From the NCBI GenBank assembly GCA_013214205.1, contig JABSPQ010000224.1, positions 1-53,755 on the forward strand: 53,755 nt of DNA, read 5' to 3'. The stretch's first letter is position 1, and every line of letters starts with the position of its first letter. The notes under the pieces were generated by a model. It was not told the DNA's origin, did not search any database, and was given only the letters and a program-made list of their open reading frames with translations. The DNA comes from Flavobacteriales bacterium. Lineage in GTDB: Bacteria > Bacteroidota > Bacteroidia > DT-38. Positions 36,123 to 44,139 of the stretch are shown piece by piece. Made by a program: the position numbers and the translations under genes.

Positions 36123-36743
36123 ATGTCGAACAATATTCTAATTGTAGATTACGAAATGGGAAATTTAAATTCCGTGAGGAAAAAGTTCTCTAGACTTAAA
36201 GCCAATCCCATTATATCTTCTGATCCCAAAGACATTCTAAATGCCGATAAAATCATTTTGCCTGGTGTAGGTCATTTTCAAAAGGCAATGGAGAATTTGA
36301 AAAAGTTGAATTTATTGGATGTGCTTCAAGAAGCTATTACAGTAAAACAAAAACCAATTTTAGGCATTTGTTTAGGCATGCAATTAATGACCAAACATAG
36401 TGAAGAAGGTAATGTTGACGGTCTTGGCTGGTTTGATGCCGAAGTGATCAAGTTTAAAGTTCAGGATAATTTAAAGTTTAAAATCCCCCACATGGGCTGG
36501 AACCAAATTCAAATTTCGAAGGAAAGTAGTTTGATGAAAAACATTCCTGCAGCAACCGAATTTTATTTCGTTCATTCTTATCATGTGAAAGCGAATGAGC
36601 AAAACGACGTGCTAAACGAAACGGAATACGAATCGACCTTTCCGTCGGCAATAGAAAAAAATAATATATTCGGAGTGCAGTATCACCCCGAAAAAAGTCA
36701 TGATTTAGGAAAGCAACTCCTTCAAAATTTTATCGATTTATAG
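36123..36743 (+). CDS. hisH: HisH-type glutamine amidotransferase of a stand-alone HisH-HisF pair
   Basis: The 206-residue class I glutamine amidotransferase starts MSNNILIVDYEMGNLNSVRK. It has the oxyanion strand ILPGVGHF, the nucleophile elbow GICLGMQLM with its catalytic Cys, and the His-Glu part of the triad in GVQYHPEKSH. It supplies ammonia from glutamine to HisF. No other histidine genes are nearby. Stand-alone HisH-HisF pairs of this kind (WbuY/WbuZ-like) act in amidation of surface sugars, so its role may be in polysaccharide rather than histidine synthesis. Confidence 0.9.
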   Translation: MSNNILIVDYEMGNLNSVRKKFSRLKANPIISSDPKDILNADKIILPGVGHFQKAMENLKKLNLLDVLQEAITVKQKPILGICLGMQLMTKHSEEGNVDGLGWFDAEVIKFKVQDNLKFKIPHMGWNQIQISKESSLMKNIPAATEFYFVHSYHVKANEQNDVLNETEYESTFPSAIEKNNIFGVQYHPEKSHDLGKQLLQNFIDL

Positions 36744-37498
36744 TGTTTAGGCCAAGAGTTATACCTGTATTACTGTTAAATAGTCAAGGACTAGTTAAAT
36801 CTAAAAAGTTCAAAGATTACAACTACATCGGTGATCCTATTAATGCGGTTAAGATTTACAACGACTTACACGCCGACGAATTGGTTTTTCTCGACATTTC
36901 GGCCACCAAAGAAGATAGACTTGTCGACTTGGAGTTTGTAAAGGATGTGGGCGACGAAGCCAATATGCCTTTTGCCGTTGGTGGTGGAATAAAAACGCTG
37001 GACAACATCCGCGATATTATCTCTGCTGGTGCGGAGAAGGTTATCATTAATAGTTACGCAGTAGAAAAACCTGATTTTATTACTGAAGCTGCCGAAACTT
37101 TTGGCTCGTCGACCATTGTAGTTTGCATTGATGCCAAAAAGAAGTTTTTCGGAAGCGTTAAAGCATGGTCGCACAACGGATCTAAATCAAGTGATTATAG
37201 CCCGGAAGAATTTGCCATTTTAATGGAAGAAAAAGGTGCAGGCGAAATCATCATTCAGTCGATAGAAAGAGATGGTTGCATGGAAGGCTACGACATTGAT
37301 TTGGTTCAAACAATTTCTAAAGCTGTTAGTATTCCCGTGGTTGCTTTGGGTGGCGCAGGCAATTTAGACGACCTCAAAGAAGTATACACCAAAGGCTATG
37401 CAAACGGTTTGGCAGCAGGAAGCCTATTTGTATATCACGGCCCAATGAAAGGCATCCTGATTAATTATCCGAAGAAAGAAGATTTGAAATTTTATTGA
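36743..37498 (+). CDS. hisF: HisF-type cyclase subunit (WbuZ-like)
   Basis: The 251-residue TIM barrel protein starts with GTG at 36743, which shares one base with the hisH stop, implying translational coupling. Motifs are FRPRVIPVLLLNSQGLVKSK, DELVFLDISATKEDR, MPFAVGGGIKTLDNI and VALGGAGNLDDL, including the phosphate-binding glycine loops. The N terminus FRPRVIPVLLL-GLVK and the YIGDPINAVKIYND segment are typical of the WbuZ branch rather than the classical HisF start (LAKRIIPCLDV). A sugar-amidation role is therefore favoured. The gene ends 7 nt inside the convergent anti-sigma-like gene. Confidence 0.88.
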   Translation: MFRPRVIPVLLLNSQGLVKSKKFKDYNYIGDPINAVKIYNDLHADELVFLDISATKEDRLVDLEFVKDVGDEANMPFAVGGGIKTLDNIRDIISAGAEKVIINSYAVEKPDFITEAAETFGSSTIVVCIDAKKKFFGSVKAWSHNGSKSSDYSPEEFAILMEEKGAGEIIIQSIERDGCMEGYDIDLVQTISKAVSIPVVALGGAGNLDDLKEVYTKGYANGLAAGSLFVYHGPMKGILINYPKKEDLKFY

Positions 37499-38100
37499 GC
37501 AGGTTCCGCTTCAATAACTTTTAGCTCAACAGGCTTTTGCTGCTCTTTTTGCTGTTTTAGAATCTCGTTGTACTCTTTGAGAGAGATGGTTCTTTCCTCA
37601 ATCACATTTCCTTTATCATCTCTAATTTGAAGCGTTCTTAACGTATCTGCAACAACTGTTTTTGTTGGGCGAGATGGCGCTACTTTTTGTTCAGCAGGCA
37701 CCTCCTTTAATTTAGAGCCCTCAATTTCTTGCGAGGGAATGTACTTCTCTATCAATCCTTCTAACTTACCCGTATAGGCCAAATAACCCACGTAAAACGA
37801 TCCTCCAATAATTAAAAGTTGAAAGAATTTACCAAAACCACTTCCTCCTTTTTTAGGTGGTGTGTAATCGTTGAGTTCGCCACCCGCTAACATAGCCGCT
37901 TCTATGCCGGCCAAATTCGTTTTCAATTCTTTCCGACCAACTGCTTTAAAACCACCCTGAATTTGCTCGAACAGGTTTACCTCATCGGCAAATTCCGAAT
38001 CGGACGACATGCGATCTTGAAATGCCTTTTCCTCTTCCGAAGAAAGCAATTTCTCGGAGTGACGTTCAATTAATTCTATGTCGTGGTCGTTTAAATCCAT
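37492..38100 (-). CDS. anti-sigma-factor-like single-pass membrane protein
   Basis: The ATG at 38100 shares one base with the stop of the sigma factor gene (TAATG), which fixes the start and implies coupled translation. The roughly 202-residue product has a cytoplasmic N-terminal part (DLNDHDIELIERHSEKLLSS, then DRMSSDSEFADEVNLFEQ) of the zinc-less anti-sigma type, a membrane segment (about 105-122, FFQLLIIGGSFYVGYLAY) and a charged periplasmic part. Its position and topology suggest it binds the ECF sigma factor and releases it on an envelope signal. I see no DUF name that fits with certainty. Confidence 0.7.
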   Translation of the reverse strand: MDLNDHDIELIERHSEKLLSSEEEKAFQDRMSSDSEFADEVNLFEQIQGGFKAVGRKELKTNLAGIEAAMLAGGELNDYTPPKKGGSGFGKFFQLLIIGGSFYVGYLAYTGKLEGLIEKYIPSQEIEGSKLKEVPAEQKVAPSRPTKTVVADTLRTLQIRDDKGNVIEERTISLKEYNEILKQQKEQQKPVELKVIEAEPAQ

Positions 38101-38648
38101 TAAATCTGTTGTAGTGCCATAACGCGTAAACGTTTCATGCACTTATATTTCTGACTTTTTACAGTGTTGGTATTCTCATAATTAAATTCTTCGGCCAGTT
38201 CTACCAAGCTATTTTTGAAGTAATAAAACTGAGTGAGCAACGACTTGCAAGGGTCGCCCAATGCTTCGATGCACTTCTCTAAAACGTCAAATTGAATCTC
38301 TTTTTCTGCTTTATCATCGTCATCCTCAATCTGAACAAAAGTTTCCAGATCGGTGATCTTGGGAGATTTTTTTTGATCGCGCAATCGGTTCAGCCATATG
38401 TTACGAGCAATTGAATAAACCAATGTTTTCATTGCCGAAGTAAGCATCAGTTTTTGATCGCGAGCCTTTTCGAACAACACAGTTAGCGTTTCTTGAAACA
38501 CATCGCTAACATCCTCCGCTCTGCCGCTGTTGTTGGTAATAAAGTATTTAACCATGTTAAAATGGTCTTTGTACAATTGATGATACGCCGATTCCTCGCC
38601 CTTTTTCAAGGCTTCAACCAATTCTTTATCATTCTTAATTGTAGTCAT
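38100..38648 (-). CDS. ECF-type RNA polymerase sigma factor
   Basis: The 182-residue protein has sigma region 2 (SAYHQLYKDHFNMVKYFI, DVFQETLTVLFEKARDQK, SIARNIWLNRLRDQ) and region 4 (DPCKSLLTQFYYFKNSLVEL, FNYENTNTVKSQKYKCMKR, an HTH). It lacks region 3 and other extensions, which defines the ECF class. It is upstream of and coupled to the anti-sigma-like gene, and divergent from the VWA gene at 38782, which might be a target. No obvious autoregulatory promoter motif could be identified by eye. Confidence 0.9.
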   Translation of the reverse strand: MTTIKNDKELVEALKKGEESAYHQLYKDHFNMVKYFITNNSGRAEDVSDVFQETLTVLFEKARDQKLMLTSAMKTLVYSIARNIWLNRLRDQKKSPKITDLETFVQIEDDDDKAEKEIQFDVLEKCIEALGDPCKSLLTQFYYFKNSLVELAEEFNYENTNTVKSQKYKCMKRLRVMALQQI

Positions 38649-38781
38649 CTCTCTTTAATACCAATCGGTGCCCAAAGGTAAACTATTCACCTCAAATCTT
38701 TTTTTAAAAATATTTCGATTCAGTGGTTTACCTTTTTTATTTACAGGTATTAACCACCAAATAACAACTAATAAAACAGCT

Positions 38782-40074
38782 ATGAAATTAAAAATAAGAA
38801 TGGTGATTATCTTACTAGGTATGGTTTTCACAACAGCACAAGCAACAGAGTTATCTACAACCAAAGTTGACGTTTATAATCCCAAATTGGAATACGGACA
38901 CAAGATTTTTGTGGAAATGAACTTTGCAAACAATCAAATTATTGACGCAGGCACCAAAGCAATGCTAACGGATGCAACCATATTAAAAGCAGAAATCGTT
39001 TATACAGATTTTCCAGTCGGGGCAGATCTGTCTGCTTTAAACAATACAAGAATCACTAAAATAAAATCAATTTTTCCGGGGCTTAAAGCAGACCATATTC
39101 AATGGGGAATGATCGCTCAAACAGATTGCCCAACGGAAGTAGCAGCCAGAAACCTATTTCACGGAGTAGTGATTACTTTTTTGCCGAGTCCAACTAAAGG
39201 AGCAGCCATGAGAGAAATTGAGCTAATGATAAAAGCTTTGTCGGGCGAATTAACCGCATCCATTGTTACCAGCGAAACAGAAATGGAATACAGAATTGTG
39301 CCGCTAGAAGAATTATGGCACACAGGCGACAAGGGCGTAACGCGAACAAAGTATATAAATATTGATGAAGACACAGTGCATTATGTATATAAGTCTGACG
39401 GACCCGCAGTTAAAAAGCTTTATAAAACAGAGAAAACAATTGCTTTCGAAAGTGACTCAGGAATTTTTAAAGTATTTAAACGTCACCCCGAATGGAGCGA
39501 CATGATGGTGCTTTGCGATGTAACGGGAAGCATGTTTCCATACACAACTCAATTTTTATCGTGGTTGCAATTGGATAACAATGGCAGCAGAATGAAACAG
39601 TATGTTTTCTTTAACGACGGCGATGACAAAACGCATGACGAAAAAGTTATTGGTTCAACTGGTGGAATTTATAGCGAAAGAATGAGTGAGGTTTCTAAAG
39701 TGCAAGAACTTTGTTTTAAAGCAATGTTGGCAGGTAGCGGTGGAGATGGACCAGAAAACAATTTAGAAGCGATTATAGCTGGTCTTGAGGATTGCGACGA
39801 CTGTGAAGACATTGTGATGATTGCAGATGCCTTAGCACCTGTAAAAGACATTGAGTTATTAAAGCAGATTAAGCGACCAATTAAGGTGGTTTTATGCGGT
39901 TCGGCATACGGCATCCATATAAGTTATTTTGAATTGGCTAAAGCAACTGGTGGATCTCTGCATACAATGGAAAACGATTTAATTGACTTGATGGATGTAA
40001 ACCAAGGCGAAGAGATTGTACTAGGCGGACAGAAGTACATTGTTGTTGGTGGATACTTAATTAAGGTTACTTGA
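38782..40074 (+). CDS. secreted protein with VWA-like domain, unknown function
   Basis: I chose the ATG at 38782, which begins a signal peptide (MKLKIRMVIILLGMVFTTAQA). Sequence upstream in the same frame has no such feature. The 430-residue protein has an N-terminal region of unknown fold and a C-terminal VWA-like domain (about 245-410). The MIDAS motif is MMVLCDVTGSMFPYT, a D-x-T-x-S variant, followed by GGDGPENNLEAIIAGLE and DIVMIADALAPVKD. It faces the ECF sigma/anti-sigma pair and precedes a second VWA protein by 220 nt. The family is not familiar beyond the VWA domain. Confidence 0.75.
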   Translation: MKLKIRMVIILLGMVFTTAQATELSTTKVDVYNPKLEYGHKIFVEMNFANNQIIDAGTKAMLTDATILKAEIVYTDFPVGADLSALNNTRITKIKSIFPGLKADHIQWGMIAQTDCPTEVAARNLFHGVVITFLPSPTKGAAMREIELMIKALSGELTASIVTSETEMEYRIVPLEELWHTGDKGVTRTKYINIDEDTVHYVYKSDGPAVKKLYKTEKTIAFESDSGIFKVFKRHPEWSDMMVLCDVTGSMFPYTTQFLSWLQLDNNGSRMKQYVFFNDGDDKTHDEKVIGSTGGIYSERMSEVSKVQELCFKAMLAGSGGDGPENNLEAIIAGLEDCDDCEDIVMIADALAPVKDIELLKQIKRPIKVVLCGSAYGIHISYFELAKATGGSLHTMENDLIDLMDVNQGEEIVLGGQKYIVVGGYLIKVT

Positions 40075-40125
40075 AACAGGCAATACCACCCCTGAACTTC
40101 GCCGCTACACGCGCGAATTTCTCTC

Positions 40126-40146
40126 CCCCTCCTAATACAGGAGGGG
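40126..40146. repeat. CCCCTCCT/AGGAGGGG hairpin in the 40075-40294 gap
   Basis: CCCCTCCT (40126-40133) and AGGAGGGG (40139-40146) form a perfect 8-bp stem with a 5-nt loop. The flanking C- and G-rich sequence stands out from the AT-rich background. There is no T tract, so it is not a standard terminator. Similar hairpins recur between genes in Bacteroidota. No gene is seen between 40075 and 40294. Confidence 0.5.
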
Positions 40147-40294
40147 TGCCTACATCTAGTTGTATTCAACTTATCTACTGGCAATTTAATATCGACCCAC
40201 ATTACACTTGAAATTTTGACAAAAAAAACCTTGAACTAGGGGTTACCTTTTCGAATTCCTGTTATTAATAGTAAAGGACTTAACACAAACTATC

Positions 40295-41752
40295 ATGAAC
40301 TATTTAAAAATCACTTTCATTTTAATCTTAATCACCCTTAAAACAGCCACTGCGATTGAGCAAATCAATTCGTCGTTAAGCTCTGGAGATTCTGTAAAAA
40401 CAGAGATCATAGGTGTTTATCCAGATTCTTGTCCTAACATAACAACCATATTTAAAGCCACCAACCAACTTGGCGAACCCGTATGGGATTTAGAGCCGGA
40501 GCAACTAATTGTGATGGAAGATGGCGACACTTGCGAAGTGTTGGTTTTAGAACGAATTTCCGACAAAAGGAATCTTCAAATTGGTTTGGTGTTAGATCAA
40601 TCTGGCTCTATGGATCACGATTGGGATCAATTTTTCAGACTTAAAGGAGATAGTATTGTTCGCATGGATATGGACGGCAATATATTATTTCCAGCAGGGT
40701 ATGTTTCTCCAATGACATCTGCTAAGAAGGGTTTACTCCATTTCTTATCTGAACTGAACACAGATAAAGATTTTGTAAAATTTACGAGCTTTTCAAACAC
40801 GATTATCGAAGACACCAAGTTCACTCAAAATATACCCGCACTAAAAAAAATAATTAAAAAATTAAAGCCTTACAAAGGCACTGCGTTTTACGATGCCGTT
40901 TATTCTTCGTTGGAAGCAACATCTAAGCGAGAAGGCATTAAGGTGATTGTAGCGCTTACAGATGGGCTCGATAATTCATCTAAACATTCCATGAAAGATG
41001 TTGTGGAGTTGGCAAAAGAACTAGAGATTCCGTTGTACATAATTGCACTGGGCGATGCTTATGAAAAGCCTTTAAAGAAATTGGCAAAGAAAACAGACGG
41101 TGAATATTTCTATACAAAAGATGCATCTCACCTAGTTGCCATCTACGACCAAATAGGCAAAGAAGTTAAGAGTGTATATCAGTTAACGCACTCGTCTACT
41201 AATATTAAAAGCGCTGATACTACAAGAACATTTGAATTGATTTATGACATTCCTAGCATTTACACAGAGCAAAATATCTCGTCGTATGATGTTCCGAAAA
41301 AAGTAATTGATGCCTTAAAAGCAAAAGAAAGACTTGAAGAAGAACGACAAGATAAACAAAGACAAGAAATAGCAGACCAAGATCAAATGGAGGAGTATGC
41401 TACTATCGGCGGTTCGGCATTGGTTTCTACTATAGCAATGGGTACGCTATTGGTTGGGTATCGAAGAAGAAAGAAAAAAGTTAAAGAAACAAAAGAACTA
41501 GAGATCACTAAAATTTATCCTAATCCAAGTAATGGGATTTTCTTCTTAGAATACACTTTGGCTTCTGAGCTCCCCGGTGCTGAATTGATCATCTCCGATA
41601 GCACAGGAAAAATTGCGGGTAACTTCTCAATCAAAAATGCGCTAGGTGCAAAAAAGATCAGCTTGTTTAGAAATGGCCCTGGGATTTATTTCGCAACGAT
41701 AGTACACAATGGAGTTACATCAAGTTCTAAGAAGATTGTGATTGTGTCTTAG
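40295..41752 (+). CDS. VWA-domain protein with a transmembrane helix and a C-terminal T9SS-like domain
   Basis: The 485-residue protein has a signal peptide (MNYLKITFILILITLKTATA), a beta-rich region (about 30-90), a VWA domain (about 95-290; MIDAS DQSGSMD plus KGTAFYDAVYSS and VIVALTDGLDNSS), a charged coiled coil (RLEEERQDKQRQEIADQDQM), a hydrophobic segment (about 370-390, IGGSALVSTIAMGTLLVGY) followed by RRRKKK, and a type-A-like sorting domain (YPNPSNGIFFLEYTL ... GPGIYFATIVHNG). A stop-transfer helix ahead of a sorting domain is odd, because the sorting domain would be left in the cytoplasm. Either the helix is not membrane-embedded or the domain has another use. Confidence 0.82.
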   Translation: MNYLKITFILILITLKTATAIEQINSSLSSGDSVKTEIIGVYPDSCPNITTIFKATNQLGEPVWDLEPEQLIVMEDGDTCEVLVLERISDKRNLQIGLVLDQSGSMDHDWDQFFRLKGDSIVRMDMDGNILFPAGYVSPMTSAKKGLLHFLSELNTDKDFVKFTSFSNTIIEDTKFTQNIPALKKIIKKLKPYKGTAFYDAVYSSLEATSKREGIKVIVALTDGLDNSSKHSMKDVVELAKELEIPLYIIALGDAYEKPLKKLAKKTDGEYFYTKDASHLVAIYDQIGKEVKSVYQLTHSSTNIKSADTTRTFELIYDIPSIYTEQNISSYDVPKKVIDALKAKERLEEERQDKQRQEIADQDQMEEYATIGGSALVSTIAMGTLLVGYRRRKKKVKETKELEITKIYPNPSNGIFFLEYTLASELPGAELIISDSTGKIAGNFSIKNALGAKKISLFRNGPGIYFATIVHNGVTSSSKKIVIVS

Positions 41753-41883
41753 GCTTCATGTGATCCGCAAAAATCATTGTTGGTTCTCGATAATATTTTT
41801 TTGAAGAAAAAAAATCACTCGAACTGACAACGATGCTAAAAAAGGTGTCGGGCAGGCGGGTATTTAGAATGTTTGATTTTTAG

Positions 41884-41966
41884 CCCCAAAGTGTCACTTC
41901 GAGTGATCCGCCGACTGGCGGATAGCTTGCCCGACCATTAGGGCGGGTATCGAGAAGCACTTTGGG
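41884..41966. repeat. structured intergenic repeat with nested stems
   Basis: CCCAAAGTG (41885-41893) pairs with CACTTTGGG (41958-41966). Inside are ATCCGCC/GGCGGAT (41906-41912, 41917-41923) and GCCC/GGGC (41929-41932, 41941-41944). The CACTTCGAGTG...ATCGAGAAG frame with a variable hairpin in the middle resembles a dispersed repeat I recall from Flavobacteriia intergenic regions. It sits between the VWA gene and the convergent dsbD gene. A GTCGGGCAGGCGGG stretch at about 41847-41860 may belong to the same structure. Confidence 0.55.
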
Positions 41967-41996
41967 ATTTCCGCTTCCCTAATCAAAATGATACTT

Positions 41997-44081
41997 CTAA
42001 AACGGCACCGTATTGTTATTGTCCAATCCAAAAGCATCACCTCCACCAAATGGGTTATCCGCTTTGGTCTCTTCAAAGGCCTCAACACCACATTCTAACC
42101 ATGCTTTAAACTGTTCTACATCCGAACCGTAGTTGTAGCCAATCGGGTTAGTAAGCAATACCTCATCGTTGTTTAACAAAGCATATAAAGGCTGTGTGCT
42201 ACTCTTAAAAGAAAGTGCTTCCATAGAAGCCCATCTATCCCCTACCATTCTTAATTTTTTCTTTCTATAACTCCCATCTGAATTGGGGAAATCTATAATC
42301 TCCTGCTCTGCTTCAGACAGTTCTGTACGCTCATCCACGTAAAGAGAAATTACGACATAATCGTTATTCAAAATTTCTTTAATGTCCTTTAAGATCCACA
42401 CATTGTCTTCCATTTTACGACAATTTACACAGGCCCATCCAGTAAAATCGAGCATTACAGGCTTGTTGTATTCTTTTGCATAAGCCATACCTTCTTCATA
42501 ATCGGTAAAAGTTTTTACTTCATGCTCATGTTCTACATATGCGTAGTACATTGGTGGAGGGAAGCCGCTTAATAAATTATGGTTCCACCACATTTTTCCT
42601 AACATCCCAGGAATTAAATAGACGGCAAACCCGAAGAACAAACCAGCAAAAGTTAACCTTGAAACAGACAAACTTTTAATAGGTGAATCATGTGGAAATT
42701 TAATTTTTCCAATTACATACAAGCCCGCTGCAACACTTAAAATAAACCACGCAATAAAGAATGTTTCTCTTTTTACTAGCCCCCATTGTTCTACCAAATC
42801 GGCGTTAGATAAAAATTTAATTGCAAACGCAACTTCTAAAAACCCCAAAACTACTTTTACCGAATTAAGCCATCCACCTGACTGAGGTAACTTAGTAAGC
42901 ATACTTGGAAAAGCTGCAAACACGGCAAAAGGCAAACCTAAAGCAAATCCAAAGCCCGTCATGCCCATAGAAAGTTTAACCGAAACCATTTGAAAGTGCA
43001 TTCCCGCAATTGATACTGAATCAGCTCCTTGTGAAGCTAATGTACCAGCTAACAACGAACCTAAAATTGGACCAGTACACGAGAAAGAAACAATGGCCAA
43101 AGTTAACGCCATAAAAAATGTACCAATCAACCCACCAACATCAGAAGCAGAATCCATTTTGTTGGCCCATTTTTGAGGTAACACCAATTCGTAATATCCA
43201 AAAAACGAAAGTGCAAAAACAATAATAATTACGAATAGCCCAATGTTTAACCATGGGTTAGTTGATATCATACTTAAAATCTCTGGGTCTACGTCAGGGG
43301 CTACCAAAAAGGGGACGCTGAGTAAGAAATAAATCAGCATAATAAAAAATCCATAAGTAGCAGCACGCCATATGGCCTTGCCTTTATCTTCATCCCCCTT
43401 TGTAAAAAAAGTAACTGTAAGTGGAATCATTGGGAATACGCATGGGGTTACGAGGGCTATTAAACCACCGAGCATTCCTAATAAAAAAACACCCCAAAGA
43501 GATTTATCATTTTGCCTTTCTTCACCACATGGTTTAACAGGGTTGTCTATATCTACATTACAGATATCATAAGGGTTCTTTTCGCAATCAATTTCACTGC
43601 CAATACCAAGATCAACTTCTTGAACTCCGTCTTGAGTAATTATAAAATCCTTAAAATCGGGAGGTAAACAGGCAATAATATCGCAAGCAAACGACATAAT
43701 AGATCCTGCAATCTCGAAATCCGAAGGATTATTTAGCTTAATTTTCTGAACAAATTCAGGTGCTCCCTTAAAAGAATATATCTCGAGCCCTAACATCTCA
43801 TCAAAATGAATAATCGCTTCTCCTTCCATGGTGGTATCTACTAGCGAATATCCCTCCTGTTCCTCGAAAGTAAATTCGACACCATTACCTGGCATCCGTT
43901 GAGAATAAATGTGCCAGCCTCTATCTACTTGTGCTTTAAATATTATTTCGGCCTCTTCGCTCCCACTTTCATGGTTAAAAGTAATTGTCCATTTTACGGG
44001 TTCCACTAAGCCTTTGGGCTGTGCTTGTGCCGAAAATGTAAACAGCGAAAGGAAAAATATTGCTAAAAATCTGAGTTTCAT
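41997..44081 (-). CDS. dsbD: DsbD-type thiol:disulfide interchange protein
   Basis: The 694-residue protein has a signal peptide (MKLRFLAIFFLSLFTFSAQA), an N-terminal DsbD-alpha-like domain (about 25-150, with CDIIACLPPDF), a CcdA-like eight-helix membrane domain (about 195-510, with ALVTPCVFPMIPL and FSCTGPILGSLL carrying the paired membrane cysteines) and a C-terminal thioredoxin-like domain (GWACVNCRKMEDN, a CxxC active site). It passes electrons from cytoplasmic thioredoxin to periplasmic partners. Cysteine-rich secreted proteins in the window are plausible clients. Domain order and length are normal. Confidence 0.93.
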   Translation of the reverse strand: MKLRFLAIFFLSLFTFSAQAQPKGLVEPVKWTITFNHESGSEEAEIIFKAQVDRGWHIYSQRMPGNGVEFTFEEQEGYSLVDTTMEGEAIIHFDEMLGLEIYSFKGAPEFVQKIKLNNPSDFEIAGSIMSFACDIIACLPPDFKDFIITQDGVQEVDLGIGSEIDCEKNPYDICNVDIDNPVKPCGEERQNDKSLWGVFLLGMLGGLIALVTPCVFPMIPLTVTFFTKGDEDKGKAIWRAATYGFFIMLIYFLLSVPFLVAPDVDPEILSMISTNPWLNIGLFVIIIVFALSFFGYYELVLPQKWANKMDSASDVGGLIGTFFMALTLAIVSFSCTGPILGSLLAGTLASQGADSVSIAGMHFQMVSVKLSMGMTGFGFALGLPFAVFAAFPSMLTKLPQSGGWLNSVKVVLGFLEVAFAIKFLSNADLVEQWGLVKRETFFIAWFILSVAAGLYVIGKIKFPHDSPIKSLSVSRLTFAGLFFGFAVYLIPGMLGKMWWNHNLLSGFPPPMYYAYVEHEHEVKTFTDYEEGMAYAKEYNKPVMLDFTGWACVNCRKMEDNVWILKDIKEILNNDYVVISLYVDERTELSEAEQEIIDFPNSDGSYRKKKLRMVGDRWASMEALSFKSSTQPLYALLNNDEVLLTNPIGYNYGSDVEQFKAWLECGVEAFEETKADNPFGGGDAFGLDNNNTVPF

Positions 44082-44139
44082 GTTTGGATAATTCTACCTA
44101 TAACGGCCAAAATTTCTTTTTAATGTGCTATTCTGAGAA

